The notes: generated from the sequence alone by a model not told the origin. Shown: positions 30,646 to 41,176, counted from the first letter of the stretch. The stretch: 64,000 bases of DNA from Planctomycetota bacterium (GCA_016930595.1 JAFGGJ010000030.1:1-64000); one strand, 5' to 3'. Numbers and translations are program-made.

Positions 30646-32898
30646 TCAGTCTGTGATTACGGGTGCGAGCGGGATGTCGGTGCTGCCCGGGCCTGGAGCC
30701 ATGCGGCCCCTGCGGTCGGCTTCACGACGGGCCCGGTCGAGTTCACGGGCGCGTTCACGGAGAGAGCGTTTGACCTGAGTATCAAGCTCACGCACTTTGC
30801 CGACCAGCATGTTGAAGTCCCTTGTGGGGCTCTTGTTCTGCTTGGCGAGATTCAGGGCTGCTTCGGCGTTTTCGGCGGCTGCGTCGATGTTGTCAAGGCC
30901 GAACTCGGCGAGGCCGAGGGCGTAGAGGCCTTCGACGGATTTCTGCTGAGCCAGGGCCTTGCTTGCGGTGGCCTTGGCGGACTTGTGCTGGGTGTTGAGG
31001 GCTTGGGCAAGGGCCAGAGTGCCGGCGAAAGCGACGTTACCGGGCTGGGCGTCGACGGCCATTTCGGCGAGCGCGAGGGCGGCTTCCTTATCCTTGCCGA
31101 GCAGGCACAGTGCCATGGCCTTGTTGCTGGCGGCGTAAGGATTGGTAGGGTCGATGTTCAGGGCTTTATCGAAAGACTGGACGGCCCGGGACAATTGAGC
31201 GAGCTGGGAGTAGGCGGCGCCCTGGTTGATAAGGGCGACGACGTCTTCGGGGTTGCTCTTCAGGTAGTGATTGAGGTGCGCCAGGGCCTTGGAGGGGTTC
31301 TGCTGGTTGACGTAGAGCCTGCCGGCGAGAGACCTGGCGGGCATCATGTCGGGGCTGGTGCGGATGATGCTTTCGAGTTCCTGTATGGCCCTGGGGACGT
31401 CGGGGGCGGGTTTTTCGGCGAGGATCTTGGCCCATTCGTAGCGTATCTGCCGGTCGGCGGGGTCGAGCTTGACGGCGGCTTCCAGGGCGGTTGCGGCCTC
31501 GTCGAACTTATTGGTGACCTTCAGGATATCAGCCTGCAGGATACGGAGGTCGAGGTCCTGCTTCCAGATGATGGTTGCGTTCTGGGCGGCCTTCATGGCC
31601 TTGTCGTAGCTGCGTTTCTGCAGGTAGGCCTTGATGACCGAAACATGGGACTTGTAGTAGTCGGGCGGCTTCTTTATGGAGTCTTCGAAGTCGGTGATAG
31701 CGTCGTCCACGTTGCCCTGGGCAAGCCTGGCCTGTCCCCGGAGCCAGTAGGCTTCGGTATTGTCTTCGTCCAGGGTGACGAAGTTGTTGTATTCAATTTC
31801 GGCGTCCGCGTAACGGCCGGCTTCCATGTAGATGTCGGCAAGCTCCCTGTGGTAGGTGGGCTCGTTGGCCTTTGCAAGGATAGCCTTCTGGTAGTTGAGG
31901 ATAGCGCCTTCGGTGTCGTTCTTCAGGTGGAGGATGACGGCGATATTGCGGAAGGCGGGGGCGTGCTGGGGCGCCAGCTTGAGAGCGGTACGGCAGGCAT
32001 CGAGGCCCTTGGTGTAATCGCTGAGAAGGCCGTAGGCGAGACCGAGGGCGGCATGAGCGTCGACGAGGTTGGGCTCGTAGTTGATCGCCAGTTCAAGCTG
32101 CTGGACCGCGCCGTTGAGCTTGCCCTTGCGGTCTGAGCCCGGGGCGCTTTTTTCGGCGACGAGGAGGAGGCTCTGGCCGAGACGGAGGTTAAGCATGGGA
32201 TCTTTGATGGAGGCGAGCTGCAGGGCTTTGCCGAGGAAATATTCGGCCTTGGCGTATTCCTTCTTTTCGAAGTAGGCGACGCCGGCCTGGCGGAAGACGA
32301 GTTTCTCGGCTTCGCGGGGCAATTTTTCGGAAAGGGCGGTTTCGAACTGCTTGGCGGCGAAGGCGTAGTCGCTGTGTTCCCGCAGCTGGCGCATGCCGAG
32401 TTCGATGTGCTTGATGGCCTTGTCGCTGTAGGTCGGCATATCGCTGGGGACGACGTGCAGCACTTTGAGCCATGCGTGGCCGTCGGAGACTATTTCCACC
32501 TTGGCGAGGACCTGCACGGCCTCAAACCGGTGCAGGCTCTGAATAGACCTGAGAGCCGAAGTGTTCTCGCGTTCAACGAAGCAGAAGAAAAAGGCCTGAG
32601 CGCGTTCGTTGGCTTCCCAGAGCCTGGCCGAAGGGGACCACACCCAGAAATTGACGTAAAACTCGCGGATGAACGGGGTGTAGAAGGGCCTGTAGACGTC
32701 GCCCATCTGGGCGAAGAAAGCTTCAAAGGCGACGTTTTGGCCCAGAAAACCCGCCGGATTGGCTTCGAGCTCTTCAGTGGTGAGCCATTTCGCCTGCTTG
32801 AAGGCCCGTGCCTGTGCACGGGTCATCCCCGCTGCCGTCGGCGTCCACAGCGCATAGAGCACGGCGACAACCCCGAGAGTCATTTTGATGGACTTCAT
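30646..32898 (-). CDS. TPR-repeat protein with signal peptide
   Basis: MKSIKMTLGVVAVLYALWTPTAAG signal; many TPR units. Confidence 0.88.
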   Translation of the reverse strand: MKSIKMTLGVVAVLYALWTPTAAGMTRAQARAFKQAKWLTTEELEANPAGFLGQNVAFEAFFAQMGDVYRPFYTPFIREFYVNFWVWSPSARLWEANERAQAFFFCFVERENTSALRSIQSLHRFEAVQVLAKVEIVSDGHAWLKVLHVVPSDMPTYSDKAIKHIELGMRQLREHSDYAFAAKQFETALSEKLPREAEKLVFRQAGVAYFEKKEYAKAEYFLGKALQLASIKDPMLNLRLGQSLLLVAEKSAPGSDRKGKLNGAVQQLELAINYEPNLVDAHAALGLAYGLLSDYTKGLDACRTALKLAPQHAPAFRNIAVILHLKNDTEGAILNYQKAILAKANEPTYHRELADIYMEAGRYADAEIEYNNFVTLDEDNTEAYWLRGQARLAQGNVDDAITDFEDSIKKPPDYYKSHVSVIKAYLQKRSYDKAMKAAQNATIIWKQDLDLRILQADILKVTNKFDEAATALEAAVKLDPADRQIRYEWAKILAEKPAPDVPRAIQELESIIRTSPDMMPARSLAGRLYVNQQNPSKALAHLNHYLKSNPEDVVALINQGAAYSQLAQLSRAVQSFDKALNIDPTNPYAASNKAMALCLLGKDKEAALALAEMAVDAQPGNVAFAGTLALAQALNTQHKSAKATASKALAQQKSVEGLYALGLAEFGLDNIDAAAENAEAALNLAKQNKSPTRDFNMLVGKVRELDTQVKRSLRERARELDRARREADRRGRMAPGPGSTDIPLAPVITD

Positions 32899-32969
32899 TT
32901 GCCATCTCCCCGGTACGCGAATACCTGTTTTGTCACGGACCGCGCCAGCGCGGCCCAGCCAGTATTACA

Positions 32970-33962
32970 TTATGTTTCGGCGGCTGAAGGGGTTTCCTTG
33001 AGTAACCGTTGGACTACTTCGGCAGAGGATACTCCTTCAGAGTCCGCTGTAAAGTTAGTTACGAGGCGGTGCCTGAGCACCGGAACAGCGACGTTTGCGA
33101 TGTCTTCGACGGAGGGGGTGACCTTGCCGGCGAGGACGGCGCTGGCCTTTGCGGCCAGGATGAGGTACTGCCCGGCGCGTGGGCCGGCGCCCCAGGAAAG
33201 GTATTCCTTTACAAATTCGGGGCTGCTGGGATCTTCGGGCCTGGTGGCCCGGGCGAGGTTGACGGCGTATTCTATCACGTGATCGCTGACGGGGACACGC
33301 CTGACGAGGGCCTGGAGGTCGAGGATTTCGTCCTTGGCCATGACCGGGTCGAGCCGGATATCAAGGTCGATGGTCGTGCTGCGGACGATTTCCTTTTCGT
33401 CGTCGATGTCGGGATATCCGACGTAGATATTGAACATGAAGCGGTCCAGCTGGGCTTCGGGCAGGGGGTAGGTGCCTTCCTGCTCGATGGGATTCTGGGT
33501 GGCCAGGACGAAAAAGGGCGGGTCCAGGGGATACTTGCGTCCGCCCGCGGTGACCTGGCGTTCCTGCATGGCTTCGAGGAGAGCGGCCTGGGTCTTGGGG
33601 GGGGTGCGGTTTATTTCATCGGCGAGGACGATGTTGGCGAAAAGGGGACCCGGGACGAAGCGGAACTGGCGTTTGCCGTCTTCATCCTCTTCCATCACGT
33701 CGGTACCGGTTATGTCGGAAGGCATAAGGTCGGGGGTGAACTGGACGCGGTTGAATTTCAGGGCCAGGATGCGGCTCAGGGTGCTGACCATGAGCGTCTT
33801 GGCGAGGCCCGGGACGCCGACCATGAGACAATGCCCCCTGCAGAAGAGAGCGATGAGCAGCTGCTCGACGATCTCTTCCTGGCCCACGATGACCTTGTGC
33901 ATTTCGCGAAGCAGGCGGCTGTGGGCTTCTTTGAGCTTCTCTACGGCTTCCACGTCGGACAT
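32970..33962 (-). CDS. MoxR-family AAA+ ATPase
   Basis: [78 protein letters not shown]. Confidence 0.95.
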   Translation of the reverse strand: MSDVEAVEKLKEAHSRLLREMHKVIVGQEEIVEQLLIALFCRGHCLMVGVPGLAKTLMVSTLSRILALKFNRVQFTPDLMPSDITGTDVMEEDEDGKRQFRFVPGPLFANIVLADEINRTPPKTQAALLEAMQERQVTAGGRKYPLDPPFFVLATQNPIEQEGTYPLPEAQLDRFMFNIYVGYPDIDDEKEIVRSTTIDLDIRLDPVMAKDEILDLQALVRRVPVSDHVIEYAVNLARATRPEDPSSPEFVKEYLSWGAGPRAGQYLILAAKASAVLAGKVTPSVEDIANVAVPVLRHRLVTNFTADSEGVSSAEVVQRLLKETPSAAET

Positions 33963-34125
33963 GGTTCCCCTGCGTCCCCTACGGGTCTCTCAAGCATAAA
34001 TATTAGTACATTTCCGGCGGAATGCAAGTATGAGGACGAAACCGGCAAGGTTGCGTTGCGCGGCGATGGGGAGCGGGTAACATGTGGGCGACGCAATTGT
34101 TACAGTCCAGGGAAAGGGATCAGAG

Positions 34126-35118
34126 ATGGCAAGAAAGGTGACATTGTTCACGGGGCAGTGGGCGGACCTGCCGTTCGAGACGATGTGCGAGAAGGCAGCC
34201 GGTTTCGGCTATGACGGGTTGGAGCTTGCCTGCTGGGGCGACCACATGGAGGTGGACAAAGCGGCCGGCTCCGCGGGTTACTGCGAGAAGAAGCGCAAGG
34301 CCCTGGAGAAGCACGGGCTGGGATGCTGGGCGATATCGCACCACCTTGCGGGGCAGCTCGTCTGCGACCCGAACACGGACGCCCGCAGCGACGCTTTCGC
34401 GCCGGAAGACACGCACGGGGACCCGGAGAAAAAGCGCGCCTGGGCGGTGGAAACCATGAAGAAGGCGTCCGCCGCGGCGAAAAACATGGGTGTGGACGTC
34501 GTGTGCGGTTTCACGGGGTCTTCGATATGGCACCTGTTCTATTCCTTCCCGCCGGTGACGGCCGGACAGGTAGACGATGGGTTCAGATATTTTGCGGAAA
34601 TGTGGAAGCCGATCCTGGCGGAGTTCAGGAAGAACGGCGTGCGCTTCGCGCTGGAAGTGCATCCCACGGAAATAGCCTTCGACCTCTACACCGCCGAGCG
34701 GGCGCTCGAGGCGGTCGACGGGGACGAGGCGTTCGGGTTCAACTTCGACCCGTCACACCTGCACTGGCAGGGCGTGGACCCGGTGGAGTTCATAAGGCGG
34801 TTTCCGGACCGGATATATCACGTGCACATGAAGGACGCGATAGTGACGCTGGACGGGAAGAGCGGGATCCTGTCGAGCCACCTGGACTTCGGCGACGCGC
34901 GCCGTGGATGGGACTTCCGCAGCCTGGGCCGAGGAGGCGTGGACTTCGAGGAGATCGTCCGGGCGCTGAACAACATCAACTACGGCGGACCGCTTTCGGT
35001 GGAATGGGAAGATTCCGGCATGGACCGGGAGCACGGCGCGGCCGAAGCATGCGAGTTCGTGCGCAACGTGGATTTTCCGCCCAGCGAACTGGCGTTCGAC
35101 GCGCAGTTCGACAAGTAA
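34126..35118 (+). CDS. Sugar phosphate isomerase/epimerase-like TIM barrel
   Basis: [78 protein letters not shown]. Confidence 0.9.
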   Translation: MARKVTLFTGQWADLPFETMCEKAAGFGYDGLELACWGDHMEVDKAAGSAGYCEKKRKALEKHGLGCWAISHHLAGQLVCDPNTDARSDAFAPEDTHGDPEKKRAWAVETMKKASAAAKNMGVDVVCGFTGSSIWHLFYSFPPVTAGQVDDGFRYFAEMWKPILAEFRKNGVRFALEVHPTEIAFDLYTAERALEAVDGDEAFGFNFDPSHLHWQGVDPVEFIRRFPDRIYHVHMKDAIVTLDGKSGILSSHLDFGDARRGWDFRSLGRGGVDFEEIVRALNNINYGGPLSVEWEDSGMDREHGAAEACEFVRNVDFPPSELAFDAQFDK

Positions 35119-35127
35119 AGGGGCGGA

Positions 35128-35793
35128 TCAGCGTTCAGCTGCGTCCGGCGGCCACCACGCCGCCGGCACACGCGCGGACGGATACCGCTTCGCCACGCTT
35201 CCGTCGGACGTCCTGACGACATATGTCCGCGGCTGGAAAGACGCCGTGGCAACTGCGTGGTCTTCCGGCGGCCCGGAAACGTATATGAGTTCGATGACGA
35301 TGAGGGCGAATTCGCCGCAGGGCGAGAGCGCTTGCCCCATCGGGACCAGTATCAACGCCGGGTGAGGTCTGGCCTCGGCGGCATATTCAGCCATCGCAGC
35401 TTCATCAATGCGGCGGTGCGCGCCGGCTTCGGCATCCACGACGACGACCTTTACAGCCTTGGTGGCGAAGAAGTCGTTTATCAGCAGCTTGCCCGCGACG
35501 CAGCTCTGGATCGTAACACTTCGTTCATGCGAGTATACCCGCAGCCACTCGGCGTCCGGCGAGGAGCGGACGTAAACGTGACGCCGGTGCGAATTCTTCT
35601 CGCAGCGCTGACATATCTCGTACGCGCCCGCCCGCACCGGCCGTGAACCCGGCCGCAGCAAGGGCTTGGGTGGTACAAAGACAGCCGTGCGGACGGGTTC
35701 GCGGCAGCCCGCGAGGAGAGCGACGGCGCACACAGTGATCCGGATGGCCGGCGTTTGCCGCGTGCTCTTCGATCCGGCCGTGTGCCCGGGCAT
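35128..35793 (-). CDS. Hypothetical lipoprotein
   Basis: ICVCAVALLAGC-type lipobox (ITVCAVALLAGC) and single domain with no family recognised. Confidence 0.5.
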   Translation of the reverse strand: MPGHTAGSKSTRQTPAIRITVCAVALLAGCREPVRTAVFVPPKPLLRPGSRPVRAGAYEICQRCEKNSHRRHVYVRSSPDAEWLRVYSHERSVTIQSCVAGKLLINDFFATKAVKVVVVDAEAGAHRRIDEAAMAEYAAEARPHPALILVPMGQALSPCGEFALIVIELIYVSGPPEDHAVATASFQPRTYVVRTSDGSVAKRYPSARVPAAWWPPDAAER

Positions 35794-35795
35794 GC

Positions 35796-36887
35796 TTATT
35801 TCCCGAAAGGCCTTCGGCGGGGCGTCTTCTTCAGCGGGAAGCTGACGGGCCTGCCGCCGAGCGCGGATGCGTAGACGGCGAGAATGACTTCGACGGACTT
35901 GCGCGCTTCGGCTGCGTCCACGAGGAGGGGCGTGCCCTTGCGGATGCTTTCGACGAGGTTTTCGAACTGCAGTTGATGCCCTTCGAACGAGATCGCCCTC
36001 GGGTCGGCCGCGCCGTGAGCGGGGCCTTTTTTCGGCCCGTATTTCCTGAGGACGGCCTTATCGGACGCCAGTTTTCCGTCGAACTCCCAAGAGACAATGT
36101 CCGTATCCACGATCACGATGGAGCCCTTGTCGCCGTAGAGCTCGACGCGGCGGGCGGTGCCGGGATATGCGGCCGTGGTGCCGACGATGCTGCCGAGAGC
36201 GCCGGACTTGAAGCGCAGGGCCGCCGCGGCGACGTCTTCCACTTCGATCCGCTTGTGGGCGAGCAGGCCGGCGTAGGCGGATAACTGGACGACGGGGCCC
36301 ATCAGCCACTGCAGCAGGTCTATGGTGTGAATGGACTGGTTCATGAGGGCGCCGCCGCCGTCGAGTTTCCAGGTGCCGCGCCATCCGCCGGAATCGTAGT
36401 AGGCCTGCGTCCGGTACCATGGGATGAGTGCGATGCCGAGAGAGGGCGAGCCCAGCCTGCCGGCGTCCACGGCTTTCTTGACGGCGAGCATCGAGCCGCC
36501 GAAACGGCTGGGGAAGATGCCGGCGACTTTGCGGCGGGCCTTTTTTGCGGCGGCGATAATCCTGTCGCAGCGCTCAAGGGTGACTTCGAGAGGTTTTTCA
36601 ACGGCGAGGTGTTTGCCAGCCTTAAGGGCCTTGAGGGCGGGCTCCATGTGCGCTCCCGACGGGGTGGCGATCGTCACGATATCGAGGCCGGGGTGCTTGA
36701 GGAATTCGTCCAAGTCGGTGTAGGACGGAACGCCGAATTCGGCGCCCACGCGGCCGGCGCTCGCCGGGATCACGTCATGTACGCACACCAGGCGGCCGCC
36801 CTTCATGGCGTTTACGGCCATGCCGTGAAAATCGGCTATCATGCCGCAGCCGACGATGCCGAAGCCCAGCTTTTCTGGAACCGCCAT
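35796..36887 (-). CDS. Gfo/Idh/MocA family oxidoreductase
   Basis: LGFGIVGCGMIADFHGMAVNAM; VTIATPSGAHMEPALKALKAGKHLAVEKPLEVTLE. Confidence 0.93.
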   Translation of the reverse strand: MAVPEKLGFGIVGCGMIADFHGMAVNAMKGGRLVCVHDVIPASAGRVGAEFGVPSYTDLDEFLKHPGLDIVTIATPSGAHMEPALKALKAGKHLAVEKPLEVTLERCDRIIAAAKKARRKVAGIFPSRFGGSMLAVKKAVDAGRLGSPSLGIALIPWYRTQAYYDSGGWRGTWKLDGGGALMNQSIHTIDLLQWLMGPVVQLSAYAGLLAHKRIEVEDVAAAALRFKSGALGSIVGTTAAYPGTARRVELYGDKGSIVIVDTDIVSWEFDGKLASDKAVLRKYGPKKGPAHGAADPRAISFEGHQLQFENLVESIRKGTPLLVDAAEARKSVEVILAVYASALGGRPVSFPLKKTPRRRPFGK

Positions 36888-36959
36888 AGACCGCTCCCTT
36901 CGAGATGAGACGACAACCTTCCTTTAGGTTACGGGTGCTCCGGACGGACGCAAGGGAAG

Positions 36960-39329
36960 CTAGCGGCCTTCGTAAATGACGATGCGGCCTATGCCGATGC
37001 GGCCGCCGCTGCGGAGGTGCGATTCTATCCGGATGCTGCCGGTCATCGACGTGGGCAGGTCGACCTCGCGAATAGTGCCGCTGACGCGCCCCAGCCCCTG
37101 GAGGGAGGCGCGGGACACGGTGTCGCTGCCGTCGGGATGAACCGTCAGGTAACTGTCGTCGTCGCCGACCAGGAACAACGCCATCTTCAGGTAGATGACG
37201 TGTGCCGGCCGCGTGCAGGTGAGTTCCAGGAAAGAACCGTTCCTGTCCGACGTGCACATGCCGTCCCTGTAGCTCCATCCGACGGCGCCGGCAAGGCTTC
37301 TTCCATCGATAGAGTAAGACCACGGCGCGGGCTTGCTGGAAAGCACCTGCATGTCGGACAGGTAGAACTCGGCGTTGCGTTCCTTGACGGGCACGAAGAG
37401 CGTGATATCGGTCAGGGGCTCGTTCGGCAATTGGCCGACCAGCCTGAGCAGGAATTGCTGGTCATGCCATTCCCCGTCCGCGTTGACATCGACGTAGGCG
37501 GCGCGCATGATGTAGGTTATCCCGTCGGCCGCGGTGCTCATGGAGACGCGCAGCTTTTCGCCGGTGCCCCGTGCGAGGTACGATATTCTGAGGAAATCTT
37601 CGGGCTGTGCCCGCGCCATCAACGGCGGGTTTTCCGACATGGCTATTATCCTGAGGCGGTCGGATCCTTCGTAGTCTTCATGCATGATGGCACGCGCCGC
37701 ACGCCGTTCTTCGCCGGAATTGGAAACGGCCCGGCAGGTTTTCGTGTATTGTCCGTAGGTCAGGGGAACGTCGTGGACGCGCGTGTCGGAAGGGACCGAC
37801 GCGGGCCGATGGACCCGAGGAGGGGCATCGGGAGGCTCCGGGTCCGAAGGCTCCGGCTGGAAGGGCTCCGGCGGGGAGGCCGTGGCGTCGTCGAAGGTTT
37901 CGATGCCCGTGGACGGAACAGCCGACACGGGGACGGGAGGGAGCTCGCCCGCCGAGCCGCCGGCATTGCGCCTTTGGTATAGATACCACCCGGCGCCGGC
38001 CAGCACAAGCAGGGCGGCGACGGCGGTGAACTGGTAACCGGCGGTTGAACGGATCCTGGAACGGCTGGCCGTGGTCCTGGCCCTGGTTGCCCCGGAACGC
38101 CTCAGGGAGGCCGAGCCCCGGTTCCTGTCTCCGCCGGATTTCTTCTCGGGGGCCTTGGGCACGCGTACGTGGAGCGGCGATTCGCCGCGCCAGATGCGTT
38201 GCAGGTCATCGATAAGGTCGTTGGGGGCCTGGTAGCGATCCTTGGGCGCCTTGGCCATCAGTTTCATGATTACCGCGGCGAGGGCAGGAGACAACCTGGG
38301 GCGTATTTTGAGCGGGTCGGGCACCGGGTCCACGACGTGCTTGGTCATTATGACCGGCGCGCTTTCCCCGTCATACGGAACCTCGCCGGTGAGCAGGTGG
38401 AACAGCGTGGCGCCCAGCGAATACAGGTCGCTCCTGGTATCGACGTCGGCAGCGCCCTGGGCCTGTTCCGGGGATATGTAGTAAGGGGTGCCCACGGTCG
38501 TGCCGTGGTTGGTAACGCCGGCGTCTTCCTTGGAACCGGTGGTGCTTACAAGCCCGAAGTCGGTGAGGTGCGTAACGCCGGAAAGATCTATCAGCACGTT
38601 TTCCGGCTTGACGTCCCTGTGAAGGATATCCTTCTCGCTCGCATACTGCAGGGCGCGGGCCATTTCCAGCGCCAGTGTTATGGCGTCCCGCTCGTCGAGC
38701 GGGCCGTCGCGGGAGACTTTCTGGTAAGAATTTTCGCCCTGGACGAATTCCATGGCCAGAAAGTGCAGGCCATCGGCGCGTCCCCAGTCAACAGCGCGGA
38801 CAATGTTAGGGTGGTTCATTCTGCTGAGGACTTCCACCTCCCTGCGGAATCTGGTGAGGAAGCTTTCGTCCCTGGCAAGTTTTGGAGGCAGGACTTTGAG
38901 GGCGACGAGGGGCCCTTCTTCGGGGTTTTCGGGGAATCCCCGGACGTCGCCGCCCTTGACGGCGGGTCCCATCATCTTGGCCAGGTACACCGCCCCCATG
39001 CCGCCTTCGCCCAGCTTGGCGTAGACTTCGAAATGCCCGATACGCCGCGCCGCTCCCGCCCGTTCGCGTTGTTCTTCGAGAAGCCTGTCGGCCTGTTTTT
39101 TAGTGAGCAGGTTGAGATCGATAAGCACTTCGCCGAGGTGCTTGTGGATATCCTCGGTTTTGAGGCGTTCCTGCTCCGCCAGAGCTTCCTCGAGCTCTTC
39201 GCGGGATATGAATCCCCGCTTGACTGCCAGTTGCCCCAGGAGGACTTCTTCGTTTTCCGGCAAGCGTGCTCCCAATGCAGCGGCAATTTTTCCAAAACAC
39301 AAAAAGGTTGCCCAAGATACTTTTAACAT
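36960..39329 (-). CDS. Ser/Thr protein kinase: N-terminal GspE_N/MshEN-like segment, kinase, TM, extracytoplasmic domain
   Basis: LLGQLAVKRGFISREELEEALAEQ...LGEVLIDLNLLTKKQADRLLEEQ; GEGGMGAVYLA; HRDVKPENVLI; DFGLVS; TM YQFTAVAALLVLAGAGWYLY. Confidence 0.85.
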   Translation of the reverse strand: MLKVSWATFLCFGKIAAALGARLPENEEVLLGQLAVKRGFISREELEEALAEQERLKTEDIHKHLGEVLIDLNLLTKKQADRLLEEQRERAGAARRIGHFEVYAKLGEGGMGAVYLAKMMGPAVKGGDVRGFPENPEEGPLVALKVLPPKLARDESFLTRFRREVEVLSRMNHPNIVRAVDWGRADGLHFLAMEFVQGENSYQKVSRDGPLDERDAITLALEMARALQYASEKDILHRDVKPENVLIDLSGVTHLTDFGLVSTTGSKEDAGVTNHGTTVGTPYYISPEQAQGAADVDTRSDLYSLGATLFHLLTGEVPYDGESAPVIMTKHVVDPVPDPLKIRPRLSPALAAVIMKLMAKAPKDRYQAPNDLIDDLQRIWRGESPLHVRVPKAPEKKSGGDRNRGSASLRRSGATRARTTASRSRIRSTAGYQFTAVAALLVLAGAGWYLYQRRNAGGSAGELPPVPVSAVPSTGIETFDDATASPPEPFQPEPSDPEPPDAPPRVHRPASVPSDTRVHDVPLTYGQYTKTCRAVSNSGEERRAARAIMHEDYEGSDRLRIIAMSENPPLMARAQPEDFLRISYLARGTGEKLRVSMSTAADGITYIMRAAYVDVNADGEWHDQQFLLRLVGQLPNEPLTDITLFVPVKERNAEFYLSDMQVLSSKPAPWSYSIDGRSLAGAVGWSYRDGMCTSDRNGSFLELTCTRPAHVIYLKMALFLVGDDDSYLTVHPDGSDTVSRASLQGLGRVSGTIREVDLPTSMTGSIRIESHLRSGGRIGIGRIVIYEGR

Positions 39330-39348
39330 TATATACTTATAAAGGGCC
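39321..39348 (-). other. Tentative dif-like site overlapping the kinase start region
   Basis: - strand GGCCCTTTATAAGTATATAATGTTAAAA vs E. coli dif GGTGCGCATAATGTATATTATGTTAAAT: central/XerD part GTATATAATGTTAAA matches 14/15; XerC arm poor. Confidence 0.25.
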
Positions 39349-39479
39349 CGGCGCAAAGAGCCTGCGGGGAATGTCCCGTCCGGGCGGGCCCCCATAAAGC
39401 GCGCCAAGGCGGGGGCCGATAACCATAACAGGCCGTGAGGCGGTAGTGTCCGGGCCGGAGCAGAAGCGGAGGTGTTTCG

Positions 39480-40097
39480 ATGAAAAACCTGTTCGTGGTG
39501 GGCATACTCGGCGCGTTGCTGTGTGGCTGTTCGGTCGGAGGACCAGGGTTGTCGGCTGCCGCCGCGCCGCTGTCGGACGCGCTTGTCTGCGCGGATGGGA
39601 CACCCTCCGGAGCGCTCGCCGCGGCGCAGTCCACGGAACTCTACAGGCCCGTCAGCGTAGGGCTCATCTATGCGATGCCGATGGACGACCTGTTGACGGA
39701 TGCGGTCGGCATAGACGTGGGTATCACGTGGCGCTGGGATTTTTCATGGGACGTGGAATTCACCGCCGGATACATCCGCTACGAGTGGGAGAACGGAGTG
39801 ACGATGTCGCAGACGTTCCCCGTAATGGCCACCGTCAGGTATACGGAACTGCTGATGTCGGGGGCGAGCTGGTACATGGGCGTGGGTGTGGGCTACAGTC
39901 TTAACGATCCGACGGACATGGAGAACTCGATAGCGGGCAAGGTGACGCTGGGCGCCGTTCAGCCGGTGCAGACCGAGCGCATGCTGGTGGGAGTGGAAGC
40001 CGCCTACTACTACAGCAAGGCGGACAGGAAGTGGGGCGGTGGCGAGCTGGATCTTTCAGGGCTGCAGGCCCGGATAGCGTTCACGTATAATTTCTGA
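39480..40097 (+). CDS. Outer-membrane beta-barrel-like lipoprotein
   Basis: MKNLFVVGILGALLCGCS lipobox; alternating beta pattern ending in FTYNF. Confidence 0.6.
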   Translation: MKNLFVVGILGALLCGCSVGGPGLSAAAAPLSDALVCADGTPSGALAAAQSTELYRPVSVGLIYAMPMDDLLTDAVGIDVGITWRWDFSWDVEFTAGYIRYEWENGVTMSQTFPVMATVRYTELLMSGASWYMGVGVGYSLNDPTDMENSIAGKVTLGAVQPVQTERMLVGVEAAYYYSKADRKWGGGELDLSGLQARIAFTYNF

Positions 40098-40224
40098 GAT
40101 TTTTCTCAAGTTGTTCAAGTTCCCCCCCCGGCTTGGCCGATAACCCAAGTTGTGTGAGGCCGAATGGCCTAGTGTGATAGTTAGCGCCAGGGATTTTTCG
40201 GGTTTCTATCGAAAGGAGAAAGTA

Positions 40225-41109
40225 ATGGCGCGGAAAGGTTTGGTAACACTGGTACTCGCCGTTGGGTTGCTGGCGGTTGGATGTGGCGAGCAGGCTGCTC
40301 TCACTCCCGCTCCGGCAATGGTCTCAGCGGCACCTTCGGATCTGGGCGGTGACCTGGCTTCGGCGTTCGAGCTGGGCAGCGCCTACAACATGATAGCCAG
40401 CCTCGGCTACTCCATGGACAGCGGTCTTGTGGAAGGCAGCGCTATCGATGTTGGCTTCAAGTACTGCTTCGATGAGATTGAGAACGCCGAAGACAAGCCC
40501 ATTGGGCTGCAGGAATTCTTTTCGGACCCGTCCTACGCTGCGGCGAACATCACGCTGACGTCCCCGGACGTCGGCGATGGCGAGACGATCTGGCAGGTCG
40601 AAGGCCAGTACACGCTCCCGCAGATGGACGGCAAGTTGAAGGTCGGCGGCGGTGCCGGCGGCCAGACGGACGTTTTCGGTTGGGGCATCGGCGCTGAATA
40701 CGACATCATGGACGAACTGACTGTCGGCGTCCGCTATGCTTCATCCAAGGACGATGCTGCAAGTGTTACGGATACGTTCATCGACGTGGACGTGGAATAC
40801 GCCCTCGCCATGAGCGACCAGTGGCTTGACCTCGCTCTGAACCTGGAACTCTGGAGCGACGACAGCGGTGGCGACCCCAGTGAAACGACCATCACCTTCG
40901 GCGCAACCTACTACGTAATGCCCGAACTCGGCATCAGGGTCAAGTACGTCAACGCAAGCGGTGACTTCTACGATGCGACCGGCTTCGGTGTCGGTGCCGC
41001 CTACTACGTGGGCCCCCTCGCTGTAAGCCTGGACTGGGAAAAGCTGTCCCCGGACGGCGCACCGGACGATCTCTCCACCATCACCATCGGTGTGGAATAT
41101 AGGATGTAA
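40225..41109 (+). CDS. Outer-membrane beta-barrel-like lipoprotein
   Basis: MARKGLVTLVLAVGLLAVGCG lipobox; beta-strand repeats; C-terminal TIGVEYRM. Confidence 0.65.
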   Translation: MARKGLVTLVLAVGLLAVGCGEQAALTPAPAMVSAAPSDLGGDLASAFELGSAYNMIASLGYSMDSGLVEGSAIDVGFKYCFDEIENAEDKPIGLQEFFSDPSYAAANITLTSPDVGDGETIWQVEGQYTLPQMDGKLKVGGGAGGQTDVFGWGIGAEYDIMDELTVGVRYASSKDDAASVTDTFIDVDVEYALAMSDQWLDLALNLELWSDDSGGDPSETTITFGATYYVMPELGIRVKYVNASGDFYDATGFGVGAAYYVGPLAVSLDWEKLSPDGAPDDLSTITIGVEYRM

Positions 41110-41141
41110 GCGACCGCAAACAGCGGAAGCTAACCGCGCCG

Positions 41142-41176
41142 ACAAGGGCCGGGAAAACCCCGGCCCTTGTTTTTTT
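41142..41176 (+). terminator. Strong rho-independent terminator
   Basis: ACAAGGGCCGGG-AAAAC-CCCGGCCCTTGT (12 bp) followed by TTTTTT. Confidence 0.92.

Noticed and set aside
32960-32985. TTACATTATGTTTC as a second dif-like site
   Set aside because: Only 7/11 of the XerD arm matches and no XerC arm; weaker than the 39.3 kb site.
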